From Alysiella sp. (GTDB taxonomy: Bacteria; Pseudomonadota; Gammaproteobacteria; Burkholderiales; Neisseriaceae), in the NCBI RefSeq assembly GCF_030525755.1, contig NZ_JAUNEC010000035.1, positions 1-18,914 of the forward strand: a DNA stretch of 18,914 nt, given 5' to 3'. The translations under genes were made by a program, and so were the position numbers. The notes under the pieces were generated by a model. The model did not search any database, was not told the DNA's origin, and was given only the letters and a program-made list of their open reading frames with translations. Positions 5,833 through 12,723 of this stretch are shown piece by piece (position 1 is the first letter of the stretch; every line of letters starts with the position of its first letter).

Positions 5833-6525
5833 ATGAAAAACTTGACCCACAAACTGCTGAGTAAATTGATTGACCGCAGTCTGTATTTGTTTGTTCGTTT
5901 TATCACGGGCATTCGTCCCAAACCCGCAAAAGATTTTGATTTTCCAACTGAACGCAATGTTTATTATGCCAACCATGGCAGCCATGGCGATTTTGTGATG
6001 GTTTGGATTGCCTTACCCAAAGCATGGCGCAACGTCGCACGTCCTGTTGCAGGTGCAGATTATTGGTTAAAAGGCAAAATCCGTCCGTTTATCATCAATC
6101 ACGTTTTTAATGGTTTATTGATTATGCGTAATGGTAACAACCCAAGCGCAATAACAGCGCAAATGAGCCAAGCTTTAACAAACAATGACTCCTTGATTAT
6201 CTTCCCAGAAGGAACACGCAATACCGATGACAATGTCTTGCTTTTGCCTTTTAAAAGTGGCATTTATCACTTGGCACGCGAAAATCCCGATGTGCGTTTT
6301 ATCCCCATTTGGATTGACAATATCAACCGTGTCTTACCCAAAGGGCAACTTGCACCTGTACCCTTGATTTGTGATGTCAATATCGGAAAACCCATTCAAA
6401 TTCAAGAAAATGAAGATAAAGATGCTTTCCTAACGCGTACACGCAATGCCCTTTTGGATTTAGCACCAGCTGCCAAACGTGTTGCTTATGAAAACCGAAC
6501 CACATCACAAGGAGCAAACACATGA
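5833..6525 (+). CDS. lysophospholipid / 1-acylglycerol-3-phosphate acyltransferase (PlsC-like)
   Basis: Member of the PlsC/LPLAT superfamily, which acylates lysophosphatidate or related lysolipids at the inner membrane. The HX4D catalytic motif is seen as NHGSHGD (H48, D53 with the chosen start) and the substrate-binding block as IIFPEGTRN. About 230 residues. Of several possible starts, the ATG at 5833 has GAAAG seven bases upstream and follows a degenerate uptake-sequence palindrome that would otherwise be translated; ATGs at 5827 and 5788 and a TTG at 5755 are alternatives. The stop codon overlaps the start of cdsA by four bases (ATGA), implying translational coupling and a shared role: making phosphatidate and then CDP-diacylglycerol. 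Which of several neisserial acyltransferases it is cannot be decided. Confidence 0.88.
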   Translation: MKNLTHKLLSKLIDRSLYLFVRFITGIRPKPAKDFDFPTERNVYYANHGSHGDFVMVWIALPKAWRNVARPVAGADYWLKGKIRPFIINHVFNGLLIMRNGNNPSAITAQMSQALTNNDSLIIFPEGTRNTDDNVLLLPFKSGIYHLARENPDVRFIPIWIDNINRVLPKGQLAPVPLICDVNIGKPIQIQENEDKDAFLTRTRNALLDLAPAAKRVAYENRTTSQGANT

Positions 6526-7466
6526 ATACTTCATTTCCCATTCAGGCAGGCTATGTTTTTTTGGGTGTGTTTGTGGTTTTGATTATCGCCAGCATCATCG
6601 GTAAAATTTTGCGTACTCGTGCGCCTTTGCATCGCCAAGAAACCATTGCCAATCTCAATGCACGCATTGATTCATGGTGGGTCATGATTGTGATTTTGCT
6701 GTTGTCGTTTTTGTTTGGACACATTGGCACAACCATTCTGTTTTTAGGTGTTTCATTTGCTGCCTTACGTGAATTCATGTCGCTGGTTTATCGCCACCGT
6801 AGCGACCACAATACCATTGCTGCCTGCTTTTATATTTTGCTGCCCATGCAATATTATTTCGTTTTAACAGGCTGGTATGGCATGTTTAGCATTTTCATTC
6901 CTGTTTATGCTTTTTTATTGTTGCCCATTATCGCTGCGATGGCAGGCAACACAACCAATTTCTTTGAGCGTACAGCCAAAATTCAATGGGGTGCCATGAT
7001 GACCCTATTTTGTATTTCACACATTCCTGCCTTGATGACTTTGAAAATTGACGGTTTTGAAGGTCAAAACATTCTCTTAGTGATTTTCATGGTGGTAGTG
7101 GTTCAAGCCAGCGATGTGTGTCAATACATTTGGGGCAAATTGATGGGCAAACGCAAAATTATGCCTGCTTTATCACCCAATAAAACCGTTGAAGGCACTG
7201 TTGGTGGTATTGCCACCGCCACACTCATTGCCGCAGCCTGCTATTGGCTGACACCCTTCACCCCTTTTCAGGCAGCCTTAATCGGGTTTGTCGTATGTTT
7301 AATGGGCTTTTTTGGTGGTTTGGTCATGTCTGCCATCAAACGCAGCTTCGGTGTAAAAGACTGGGGACGCATGATACGCGGACATGGTGGCATGCTCGAC
7401 CGCGTGGACAGCCTGTGTTTTGCTGCACCCGTATTTTTTCATATTGTTCGTTATTTTTGGGCTTAA
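6522..7466 (+). CDS. cdsA: phosphatidate cytidylyltransferase (CDP-diacylglycerol synthase)
   Basis: CdsA makes CDP-diacylglycerol from phosphatidate and CTP. The polytopic protein has 314 residues and roughly eight hydrophobic spans. The family signature is complete near the C-terminus (about 270-296): S-x-I-K-R, then K-D, then HGGMLDRVD, with the metal-binding aspartates. An earlier cytoplasmic block has GKRKIMPALSPNKTVEG, also typical (SPxKTxEG). The ATG overlaps the acyltransferase stop codon. The extra N-terminal region before the first conserved spans resembles the longer CdsA paralogues such as E. coli YnbB, so this might be a second CDP-diacylglycerol synthase rather than the only one; the window cannot tell. 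An exact uptake sequence lies within the gene. Confidence 0.93.
   Translation: MNTSFPIQAGYVFLGVFVVLIIASIIGKILRTRAPLHRQETIANLNARIDSWWVMIVILLLSFLFGHIGTTILFLGVSFAALREFMSLVYRHRSDHNTIAACFYILLPMQYYFVLTGWYGMFSIFIPVYAFLLLPIIAAMAGNTTNFFERTAKIQWGAMMTLFCISHIPALMTLKIDGFEGQNILLVIFMVVVVQASDVCQYIWGKLMGKRKIMPALSPNKTVEGTVGGIATATLIAAACYWLTPFTPFQAALIGFVVCLMGFFGGLVMSAIKRSFGVKDWGRMIRGHGGMLDRVDSLCFAAPVFFHIVRYFWA
7267..7278 (-). repeat. DNA uptake sequence within cdsA
   Basis: Exact minus-strand AGGCTGCCTGAA in a hydrophobic segment, encoding FQAAL. Confidence 0.85.
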
Positions 7467-7469
7467 CCC

Positions 7470-7501
7470 GTTTTCAGGCAGCCACCATGCTGCCTGAAAA
7501 C
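7470..7501. repeat. 13-bp hairpin of two uptake-like sequences after cdsA
   Basis: GTTTTCAGGCAGC (7470-7482), loop CACCAT, GCTGCCTGAAAAC (7489-7501), a perfect stem just after the cdsA stop. No T-run follows, so it is a terminator only by position. Confidence 0.7.
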
Positions 7502-7533
7502 CCATAACCATTTTTAATTTGAGAAACCATTTT

Positions 7534-8547
7534 ATGAATTACCGCATTCGCCGTCCTGATGAACATCATCAAGACCCCTCCCCTACTTTTCATGAAGACA
7601 AATGGGCGCAACACACTTTGCGTGATGTTTTATTTGAGGCCTACCGAGAACAACGCCGTGCACGACTGTGGCGCAACATTTGGCGTGGTGCCGCATTTTT
7701 GGTGTTCTTAACCATCGCAACAGGTGTTCTCAACAGCAATCGCAACAGCGAAAAAAATGAACATCAACCCTTTTCTTCTCGCAAAGAACATACTGCTGTC
7801 ATCAATTTAACAGGTGTCATTGGTGGCGATGAACACCATGACCAAGTGGAAATTTTGCGAAAAGGCATGGAAGCAGCATACAAAAATAAAAATGCCAAAG
7901 CCATTATTATTCGTGCTAACAGCCCTGGTGGTTCACCTGTGGTTTCCAATATCGCTTTTGGTGAGATACGCCGCTTAAAAGCACAAAATCAAGGCATACC
8001 CGTGTATGTAGTTGCCGAAGACATGTGTGCTTCAGGTTGCTACTACATTGCCGCCGCAGCCGATAAAATTTACGCCGACCCATCTAGCTTGGTTGGCAGC
8101 ATTGGCGTAATTGGCAGCGGGTTTGATGCAACTGGTCTCATGGAAAAATTGGGGGTAAAACGCCGCGTTCGCATTGCAGGCAACAACAAAGGCATGGGCG
8201 ACCCATTCACCCCCGAAACACCCGAACAACAAGCCGTATGGCAACAAATGTTAGACCAAATTCACGCCGAATTCATCAAAGCCGTGCGTGAAGGGCGCGG
8301 TTCAAAATTAAAAGAAAACGATAACCCTGATTTATTCAGCGGTCGTATTTACACAGGCATTGAAGCACAAAAAGTTGGTTTAATTGACGATTTTGGTAAC
8401 GTGTACACAATAGCTCGTGATGTGGTTCAAGCTCCCGAATTGGTGGATTACACCCCACAAGACGATGATTTATTGCGCCTGATTAACCGCCGTTTTGGTG
8501 TAGAAATAAGCAACGCCATTCAAGAAAAGTTAAACCGCATTTGGTAA
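7534..8547 (+). CDS. sppA: signal peptide peptidase SppA, short (36K) type
   Basis: Membrane-bound serine protease that degrades cleaved signal peptides. The ATG at 7534 (GAGAAA about ten bases upstream) gives 337 residues; an in-frame TTG at 7519 is less likely. A cytoplasmic N-terminal stretch of about 50 residues rich in charged residues precedes one membrane span (about 52-67), then the ClpP-fold S49 domain. The nucleophile lies in DMCASGCYYIAAAA (S167), and the general-base lysine is K219 in GNNKGMGDPF. The 52-residue spacing equals that of Bacillus SppA (S147/K199). SPGGSP and GSIGVIG are also conserved. Only one protease domain is present, unlike the double-length E. coli enzyme. It sits between cdsA and trpA, with uptake-sequence hairpins on both sides. 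Confidence 0.93.
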   Translation: MNYRIRRPDEHHQDPSPTFHEDKWAQHTLRDVLFEAYREQRRARLWRNIWRGAAFLVFLTIATGVLNSNRNSEKNEHQPFSSRKEHTAVINLTGVIGGDEHHDQVEILRKGMEAAYKNKNAKAIIIRANSPGGSPVVSNIAFGEIRRLKAQNQGIPVYVVAEDMCASGCYYIAAAADKIYADPSSLVGSIGVIGSGFDATGLMEKLGVKRRVRIAGNNKGMGDPFTPETPEQQAVWQQMLDQIHAEFIKAVREGRGSKLKENDNPDLFSGRIYTGIEAQKVGLIDDFGNVYTIARDVVQAPELVDYTPQDDDLLRLINRRFGVEISNAIQEKLNRIW

Positions 8548-8552
8548 AATCG

Positions 8553-8569
8553 TTTCAGGCTGTCTGAAA
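8553..8569 (+). repeat. degenerate uptake sequence / short hairpin after sppA
   Basis: TTTCAGGCTGTCTGAAA, one mismatch from the uptake palindrome, between sppA and trpA. Confidence 0.5.
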
Positions 8570-8606
8570 AACCATGCATCACGTTTTTACAACAAGAAAG
8601 TACACC

Positions 8607-9398
8607 ATGAATCGCATCGCCCAAGCCTTTCAAAACAACCCAAATCACAAAGCCCTAATTACCTACATAACCGCTGGCGACCCCAATTTGGATGCCACCT
8701 TAAAACTCATGCACAGCATGGCAAATTCAGGTGCCGACATCATTGAATTAGGCATTCCTTTCTCCGACCCTATGGCAGACGGTGCTGTCATTCAACGTGC
8801 CGTAGAACGTGCATTGGCACAAGGTGTTTCACTCAAAAATGTTTTACAAACCGTAGCCCGTTTTCGTAAAACCAATCAAACAACACCTATTGTATTAATG
8901 GGTTATCTCAATCCTGTACACAAAATGGGTTATGAAGTATTTGCCCAAGCCTGTGCCGATGCAGGCGTGGATGGTGTTTTAACAGTAGATAATCCCATTG
9001 AAACTGCTCAACCTCTACACAATGCACTGAAACAACACGGCATAGACAGCATTTTCCTAGTCGCACCAACTACCACAGAAGCACGAATGCAAGCCATTGC
9101 AAAACAAGCAGGTGGTTTTGTGTATTATGTTTCACTCAAAGGCGTAACAGGTTCAGCACAATTGGACACCCAAGCCGTTGCCCAAAAAATAGCCGTTTTA
9201 AAACAACATATTCATTTACCCATTGGTGTGGGTTTTGGCATCAGCGATGCCGCAAGTGCACAAAAAATCGCACAAATTGCCGATGCCGCTATTGTGGGCA
9301 GTCGCATTGTCCAAACCATTGAAAACCATGTTGACTGTGAAATTGAAGCCGTAAGTGAATTAGTACAAACCTTCAAAACAGCGATTTTGGCTGCTTAA
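8607..9398 (+). CDS. trpA: tryptophan synthase alpha chain
   Basis: TrpA cleaves indole-3-glycerol phosphate and passes indole to TrpB. With the ATG at 8607 the protein has 263 residues and begins MNRIAQAF as in the family; an upstream in-frame ATG at 8574 would add eleven unconserved residues overlapping the leader. The catalytic pair is E47 and D58 in IIELGIPFSDPMADG, spaced eleven apart as in E. coli (E49/D60). GYLNPVHKMGYE, the SLKGVTGSA loop and GVGFGIS near the phosphate site are present. trpB is not adjacent, so the two subunits are presumably made from separate loci. An inverted pair of uptake sequences follows the stop codon. Confidence 0.97.
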   Translation: MNRIAQAFQNNPNHKALITYITAGDPNLDATLKLMHSMANSGADIIELGIPFSDPMADGAVIQRAVERALAQGVSLKNVLQTVARFRKTNQTTPIVLMGYLNPVHKMGYEVFAQACADAGVDGVLTVDNPIETAQPLHNALKQHGIDSIFLVAPTTTEARMQAIAKQAGGFVYYVSLKGVTGSAQLDTQAVAQKIAVLKQHIHLPIGVGFGISDAASAQKIAQIADAAIVGSRIVQTIENHVDCEIEAVSELVQTFKTAILAA

Positions 9399-9421
9399 AA
9401 ACACCCTTAAATTATCAAATC

Positions 9422-9474
9422 AGGCTGCCTGAAAGTCCTTTCTCATTGAGTTTAAGGTATTTTTCAGGCAGCCT
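9422..9474. repeat. inverted pair of exact uptake sequences after trpA
   Basis: AGGCTGCCTGAAA (9422-9434) and TTTCAGGCAGCCT (9462-9474) pair over 13 bases with a 27-base loop. Likely a trpA end structure; only a short TTT follows. Confidence 0.7.
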
Positions 9475-9836
9475 TTACAGTCATTAAGCTAACTCAATCT
9501 TGACGATTATCAAAAAAACTTTACTTTCAAGCAAAAATTCGGCATATTTCTGCTTTTGTACGTCATTCTCAACACCATAATTTTTGAAAAAGAAAACCAA
9601 AGATGATGTTACAAAGCTTCATTATTTTCAGCAATCTGGCTCTGCTTTCTTTTCCATTTGGACAATAAAGTATGCTACACGCCAGAATGAGGGAAAATCG
9701 CCAAATCATTAACCTAATTGATTTTTAAAGAACATATTGATTTTTGAATAAAATCACATTTGCCTTTCTTTAATGTTGCATTTTGCCCTTTTCGTGGTCT
9801 TTCCCCACAAGGGAAGGAATTAAGTTACTGAAATAA
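9475..9836. other. AT-rich gene-free stretch
   Basis: About 360 bases between the trpA hairpin and the inverted-repeat element. No open frame of gene quality is seen on either strand. A short minus-strand frame (about 9485-9600, ending in KVFLIIVKIELA) has no start signal. A TTCCC / GGGAA mini-hairpin lies near 9800. It may be decayed DNA; I assign no function. Confidence 0.5.
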
Positions 9837-9862
9837 GAACCTGTATTCACAATCTTGATATG

Positions 9863-9967
9863 GTCGTAGAACTAAAAAAGTACTACGGTGTTGCCAACGC
9901 CTTTATGTACAGGTGTGTACACGGCTCTTGTTATCGCCTTGTATTGCTTTTTCATTTCTATGATGAT
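9863..9967 (-). repeat. dispersed repeat, copy B
   Basis: The reverse complement aligns in order with 2572-2661 and 15107-15210: GCAATACAAGGC, GCCGTGTAC, GGCGTTGGCAAC, CCGTAGTAC, CTTTTTTAG. The plus strand could encode VVELKKYYGVANAF, but the frame is not kept in the other copies. Confidence 0.65.
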
Positions 9968-10005
9968 AAGTGGCTTCTATTACCTAATCACGCACCTACT
10001 GCGTT

Positions 10006-10045
10006 GGATTTTTGTGCCAAACATTCATTATTGGCACAAAAATCC
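10006..10045. repeat. perfect 15-bp hairpin
   Basis: GGATTTTTGTGCCAA (10006-10020) and TTGGCACAAAAATCC (10031-10045), loop of ten bases, inside the inverted-repeat-bounded element upstream of the transporter gene. Confidence 0.8.
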
Positions 10046-10172
10046 GCCTTGTATTCGCATGATTTTACAATAACAACCCATCTATCAATCTGATGAATAC
10101 AGGTTCTCAATTTTAAATCATAACGTTGAGAATGGGGTGTCTTGTCAATTCCAATTTTAAAGGCAGAAAATC

Positions 10173-11669
10173 ATGTCTGATAATCAAAAACAAACGCCTC
10201 AACGCGAGAGTTTCTCGGGACGAGGGGCATTCATTTTCGCTGCCATCGGTTCAGCGGTGGGTTTAGGCAACATCTGGCGTTTCCCCTATGTTACCTACGA
10301 CAATGGTGGTGGCGCGTTCATCATTCCCTATTTAATTGCGCTTTTGACCGCAGGTATCCCGATTCTATTTCTGGATTACGCAATTGGACACAAATATCGC
10401 AGCTCAGCGCCGTTGTCATTTCGCCGTTTAAACCGCAAATTTGAAATTTTTGGTTGGTGGCAAGTGCTGATTAACGTGATTATCGCGATTTATTACGCCG
10501 TAATTATCGGCTGGGCAGCCAGCTATACCTACTTCTCGCTCAACAGCGCATGGGGTAAAGACCCGAAAGCGTTTTTCTTTGGCGAATACCTGAAATTGGC
10601 AGAAGGTGCTGGTGTGAGCATGGACTTTGTTGGTGGCGTGGTATTCCCATTATTGGGTGTTTGGCTGGTTGTACTTGCTTTATTGGCAACAGGCGTACAA
10701 AAAGGCATCGGTAAAGCCAGTACAATTTTGATGCCTCTATTGACCCTGATGTTTGGTATTTTGGTGGTGTACTCTTTATTTTTACCAGGCGCAACCAAAG
10801 GTTTGGACGCATTATTCACGCCAAACTGGGACAAATTGGCTGAACCCAGCGTATGGATTGCCGCTTATGGGCAAATTTTCTTTTCATTATCCATCTGTTT
10901 TGGCATTATGATTACCTATTCCTCCTATTTAAAACCCAAATCGGATTTAAGTGGTGCAGGCTTGGTAGTCGGTTTTGCCAACAGCAGCTTTGAAATTTTA
11001 GCAGGCGTAGGTGTATTTGCTGCTTTGGGTTTCATGGCGCAAGGCATGGGCAAAGAAGTCAGCGAAGTAGTAACCTCAGGCATCGGTTTGGCGTTCATCG
11101 CATTCCCCACCATTATTGACCAGCTTCCTGCAGGAGGGGCATTAATTGGCGTATTGTTCTTTGGCTCACTGTTGTTTGCAGGGATAACATCGCTGATTTC
11201 CATTTTGGAAGTCATTATCGCGGCAGTTCAAGACAAAACATACATGAAACGAGTGCCAGCTACTTTGGTGGTGTGCTTACCTTTGTCGGTGGTTTCAGTC
11301 ATTTTGTTTGGCACCAGCACAGGTTTGTTTATGCTGGACACAATGGACAAATTCGTGAACAACTTTGGTATTGTAGCAGTAGCATTTATTTCCATTGCTT
11401 GCATAGTGCTTTCAGGCAGCCTGAAAACCTTGTCTGACCATGTAAACAGCGTTTCATCATTGAAATTAGGCAAAGGTTGGGTAGTAGTAGTAAGTGTAAC
11501 CACAGCTGTTTTAGGCTATATGTTGATTAGTGAAATCATCAAAGTTACCAAAGAAGGCTACGAAGGCTATCCTGATTGGTTTGTGAATACCTTTGGCTGG
11601 GGCATGGCAATCGGTTTGATTGTCATAGCTGGCATATTGTCATTAAGCAAATGGAAACAGGAGAAATAA
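10173..11669 (+). CDS. sodium-dependent NSS-family transporter, MetP-like (probable methionine/alanine importer)
   Basis: A 498-residue neurotransmitter:sodium symporter family protein with about twelve hydrophobic spans. Helix 1 carries the family mark GSAVGLGNIWRFPYV (residues 26-40), the unwound sodium and substrate site of LeuT-type proteins, followed by NGGGAFIIPY. Later conserved parts include YYAVIIGW, FFSLSICFGIMITYSSYL and FANSSFEILAG. Substrate is inferred from the neighbour: a tiny single-span gene two bases downstream matches the MetS-type small subunit known to pair with the MetP methionine/alanine transporter of Corynebacterium glutamicum. AAAGG precedes the ATG. No SAM riboswitch or T-box is seen in the 65 bases upstream of the start. 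The gene contains one exact uptake sequence. Confidence 0.9.
   Translation: MSDNQKQTPQRESFSGRGAFIFAAIGSAVGLGNIWRFPYVTYDNGGGAFIIPYLIALLTAGIPILFLDYAIGHKYRSSAPLSFRRLNRKFEIFGWWQVLINVIIAIYYAVIIGWAASYTYFSLNSAWGKDPKAFFFGEYLKLAEGAGVSMDFVGGVVFPLLGVWLVVLALLATGVQKGIGKASTILMPLLTLMFGILVVYSLFLPGATKGLDALFTPNWDKLAEPSVWIAAYGQIFFSLSICFGIMITYSSYLKPKSDLSGAGLVVGFANSSFEILAGVGVFAALGFMAQGMGKEVSEVVTSGIGLAFIAFPTIIDQLPAGGALIGVLFFGSLLFAGITSLISILEVIIAAVQDKTYMKRVPATLVVCLPLSVVSVILFGTSTGLFMLDTMDKFVNNFGIVAVAFISIACIVLSGSLKTLSDHVNSVSSLKLGKGWVVVVSVTTAVLGYMLISEIIKVTKEGYEGYPDWFVNTFGWGMAIGLIVIAGILSLSKWKQEK
11411..11422 (-). repeat. DNA uptake sequence within the transporter gene
   Basis: Exact minus-strand AGGCTGCCTGAA; the palindrome TTTCAGGCAGCCTGAAA encodes part of a loop (LSGSLK). 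Confidence 0.85.
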
Positions 11670-11671
11670 TA

Positions 11672-11776
11672 ATGAGCGGAGCAGCAATTTTGATGATGGC
11701 CATCGCTATGGCGATTATTTGGGGCGGTTTGGTGGCGGCAATTGTGCGTTTGCCAAAAGAAGAACAAGACCAATAA
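11672..11776 (+). CDS. metS: MetS-like small subunit of NSS transporter (34 aa)
   Basis: A 34-residue peptide with one hydrophobic span (about residues 4-25, AAILMMAIAMAIIWGGLVAAIV) and a short charged tail, RLPKEEQDQ. This is the layout of the methionine/alanine importer small subunit family: a single helix with a G-G break, a conserved R-L-P step and an acidic end. The gene starts two bases after the transporter stop, with GGAGAAA as ribosome-binding site inside the end of the transporter gene, so the two are co-translated. In Corynebacterium the small protein is needed for transport activity; the same is inferred here. A giant hairpin follows. Confidence 0.85.
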   Translation: MSGAAILMMAIAMAIIWGGLVAAIVRLPKEEQDQ

Positions 11777-11793
11777 TCTTGACCATTTAATAT

Positions 11794-11839
11794 TTCAGGC
11801 AGCCTGAAAGGAAAATTTTCCATTTTCAGGCTGCCTGAA
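11794..11839. terminator. large two-part hairpin between convergent genes, built from uptake palindromes
   Basis: TTCAGGCAGCCTGAAA (11794-11809) pairs with TTTCAGGCTGCCTGAA (11824-11839); GGAAAA/TTTTCC continue the stem after a 2-base bulge, about 22 pairs in all. It lies between metS (plus) and the phosphatase gene (minus) and probably ends transcription from both sides, although no T-run follows either way. Confidence 0.65.
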
Positions 11840-11856
11840 GAATATGGTAACATCAA

Positions 11857-12654
11857 TCATTGATTTTTTCTAACCCAATCCAACCATTTGGCAAATAAAT
11901 CAGCTTGCCCTGCTGCAATCACAGAACGCTGAAAAACGTGTTTGCCACTCCAAAAATCATCGCCTTCCAAAGTTGCCAACAAACCACCTGCTTCTTCCAA
12001 AATTAGTGCGCCTGCGGCGTAGTCCCATAAATTCTGCCCACCATGCAAATAAATGTCGTAACGACCTGCTGCAAGGTAACACCAATCCAAAGTACTGCTG
12101 CCCATGCAACGCAAAGTACCAAAAGGTGCAAAATTATTGATGCCACTGACCAATTTTGCCGAACGCAAACGCTTTACCTCCACACCAGCCACTGCCTCAC
12201 GCAAACGCTTTGACACCTGACGCAAAGGCAATTGTTGCCCATTCAAAAAAGCCCCTTTACCACGTTCAGCAGTAAAACTTTCACCTGTTACAGGATTGTA
12301 AACCACACCCAATTGTGCACGACCGTGTTGAACATAAGCCACCGACACCGCAAAATGGGGAATGCCATTGACAAAATTATTGGTACCATCAATCGGGTCA
12401 AGCACCCACAAACCCGTATTCTGTGCGGCATACCACAGTGTTTGCTGCTCTTCAAACGTCATTTCTTCGCCCAGAACAGGTGCCGCAATGATTTCAGGCA
12501 GCCTGCTTAACAATGCAGTTTGCGCTGCCAAATCGGCTTGTGAAAGCATACTACCATCTGTTTTGCGTGCGCTTTCCACCTTCAAATAATAGGGCATGAT
12601 TTCGGTGGTAGCGATGTCGTGAACAACAGACTCCAAAAAGGCTATGGGTTTCAT
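11857..12654 (-). CDS. inositol monophosphatase family protein (SuhB/CysQ-like)
   Basis: Mg2+-dependent phosphatase of the IMPase superfamily, 265 residues. Metal ligands are in order: GEE (63-64), the signature LDPIDGTNNF (D86, D89) and WDYAAGALILEEAGG (D211), with the N-terminal KTDGSMLSQAD segment. The superfamily includes SuhB (inositol phosphatase and ribosome-assembly factor), CysQ (PAP phosphatase) and histidinol-phosphate phosphatases; the sequence does not settle which. The pattern after the signature (VNGIPHFAVSVAY) is closest to SuhB-type proteins. The gene is divergent from rsmE with 69 bases between starts. It contains one exact uptake sequence. Confidence 0.88.
   Translation of the reverse strand: MKPIAFLESVVHDIATTEIMPYYLKVESARKTDGSMLSQADLAAQTALLSRLPEIIAAPVLGEEMTFEEQQTLWYAAQNTGLWVLDPIDGTNNFVNGIPHFAVSVAYVQHGRAQLGVVYNPVTGESFTAERGKGAFLNGQQLPLRQVSKRLREAVAGVEVKRLRSAKLVSGINNFAPFGTLRCMGSSTLDWCYLAAGRYDIYLHGGQNLWDYAAGALILEEAGGLLATLEGDDFWSGKHVFQRSVIAAGQADLFAKWLDWVRKNQ
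12493..12504 (-). repeat. DNA uptake sequence within the phosphatase gene
   Basis: Exact minus-strand AGGCTGCCTGAA, encoding RLPEI; flanks do not extend the palindrome. Confidence 0.85.
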
Positions 12655-12723
12655 GTTTGGCTTTTGTTAAAATATGGGCATTTGCAAAAACGCGATTTTA
12701 ACATTCTGAACAAAGTTGCCACA

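Larger units (their letters stand above)
9837..10106. mobile_element. 270-bp element bounded by 12-bp inverted repeats (MITE-like or composite repeat)
   Basis: GAACCTGTATTC at 9837-9848 and its exact complement GAATACAGGTTC at 10095-10106 bound the segment. Inside are a copy of the dispersed repeat (9863-9967) and a 15-bp hairpin (10006-10045). No transposase gene and no clear target-site duplication are visible. The ends resemble the arms of the terminator hairpin at 13497-13542 (AACCCGTATTCATCAT), so this may be a palindrome that has been opened by an insertion. Confidence 0.5.

Noticed and set aside
9690..9770. Two TTGATTTTT half-sites as a second FNR box
   Set aside because: Neither has the matching ATCAA half four bases away.
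9860..10093. 77- and 61-residue plus-strand frames upstream of the transporter
   Set aside because: They read through the dispersed repeat and the hairpin; the other repeat copies break the frame and no ribosome-binding site is present.
10107..10172. Possible riboswitch ahead of the methionine-type transporter
   Set aside because: Only 66 bases between the inverted repeat and the start, with no paired helices resembling a SAM riboswitch.
12619..12723. N-terminal extension of rsmE from an upstream ATG
   Set aside because: The extension overlaps the divergent phosphatase gene and lacks family similarity; the MPRFYLP start is the conserved one.
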